Source: Thermoanaerobacterales bacterium (GTDB lineage Bacteria; Bacillota; Thermosediminibacteria; Thermosediminibacterales; Tepidanaerobacteraceae). From it: a stretch of DNA of 13,911 bases. Each line of letters begins with the position of its first letter. Position 1 is the first letter of the stretch. The notes below the pieces were generated by a model. The model searched no databases. It had not been told where the DNA came from and was given only the letters and a program-made list of their open reading frames with translations. The stretch covers positions 1-13,911 of the forward strand of contig DUNY01000416.1 of assembly GCA_012839145.1 (NCBI GenBank), read 5' to 3'. Below, piece after piece: positions 13,653-13,911 of this stretch. A program made the translations under genes and the position numbers.

Positions 13653-13911
13653 TTACTGCTTAACCTCTATCTCAAGTGGATTTGCTAAAATAACATCTTG
13701 GTTTTCAAAGCTTTCCCATACAAAACATTTTATGAAATATCTTCCGGTATCGGGAACTAAAAAGCCCGCTCCTAAATTAGTTGTTTCTCCTGATTCAAAT
13801 GATTTGGCTGCAAAAGAGTAGTTTTCCATTTTGTTGGTATTTTTGTCATAAAGCACTACAATCAGTGTTGCAGACCTAACTTCTTCACCATTGTTTTGTA
13901 TTTGAAACTTC
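13653..13911 (-). CDS. C-terminal Ig-like domain of a surface protein (5' end missing)
   Basis: The frame is open to the right edge of the window, so only the last 85 residues are seen and the start is outside. The visible part alternates short beta strands and turns: SATLIVVLYDK, a central ESGETTNLGAGFLVPDTGRYFIKCFVWESF, and a final LEIEVKQ. This resembles the C-terminal Ig-like (CARDB/FxLYD-type) beta-sandwich modules found at the ends of large secreted clostridial proteins; the assignment is by pattern only. The valine codon GTG at 13856 is internal and not a start. Same strand as the SLH genes, separated from them by 290 bases with two hairpins and a repeat. Its role in the neighbouring uptake system is unknown. 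Confidence 0.7.
   Translation of the reverse strand, partial: KFQIQNNGEEVRSATLIVVLYDKNTNKMENYSFAAKSFESGETTNLGAGFLVPDTGRYFIKCFVWESFENQDVILANPLEIEVKQ

Overview
The window looks like chromosome of a low-GC, endospore-forming, S-layer-bearing member of the Firmicutes, most likely class Clostridia. The evidence is germinant-receptor genes, three-repeat SLH proteins, ECF vitamin transporters and frequent GTG/TTG starts behind strong GGAGG ribosome sites. Genus cannot be fixed from the sequence alone.

Layout. (1) 1-2299, plus strand: the end of a spore germinant-receptor operon: a GerAB-type permease (5' end outside the window), a GerAC-type lipoprotein and a 71-residue two-helix 'D-subunit'-like protein, closed by a bidirectional terminator. 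(2) 2397-3203, minus strand: a DUF2935 (two-lobed, ferritin-like) protein. Its probable promoter takes its -35 box from a GC-rich palindromic repeat cluster at 3255-3354. (3) 3518-4932, plus strand: a niacin module: repressor NiaR, then the S component NiaX. NiaX is separated from a strong promoter with a palindromic operator candidate by a 250-bp segment flanked by 18-bp imperfect inverted repeats. (4) 4972-5379, minus strand: a small C_GCAxxG_C_C family cysteine protein. (5) 5564-13362, minus strand: the main feature, read right to left: SLH protein with DUF4430; SLH protein with a terpenoid-cyclase-like alpha/alpha repeat domain; DUF4430 lipoprotein; EcfT; fused double EcfA ATPase; ECF S component. 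The last five genes overlap one another by 4, 8, 10 and 46 bp, so they are probably translated as one coupled unit. (6) 13653-13911, minus strand: the C-terminal end of another surface protein with an Ig-like fold.

How the genes may work together. In animal intrinsic factor and transcobalamin, an N-terminal alpha6/alpha6 barrel and a small C-terminal beta domain (the relative of DUF4430) clamp cobalamin between them. Here the same two domain types lie on separate polypeptides: the barrel type on an S-layer protein, the beta type on a second S-layer protein and again on a membrane lipoprotein. All sit directly upstream of a complete ECF importer. I infer a surface-to-membrane capture relay for cobalamin or another corrinoid. 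The substrate is not proven, and no cobalamin riboswitch is visible in the window.

Mobile or repetitive DNA: a roughly 57-bp palindromic element occurs twice, once between genes (13453-13508) and once inside the lipoprotein reading frame (9227-9283), where it encodes about 20 in-frame linker residues. The two copies differ by compensating changes in the hairpin stem.
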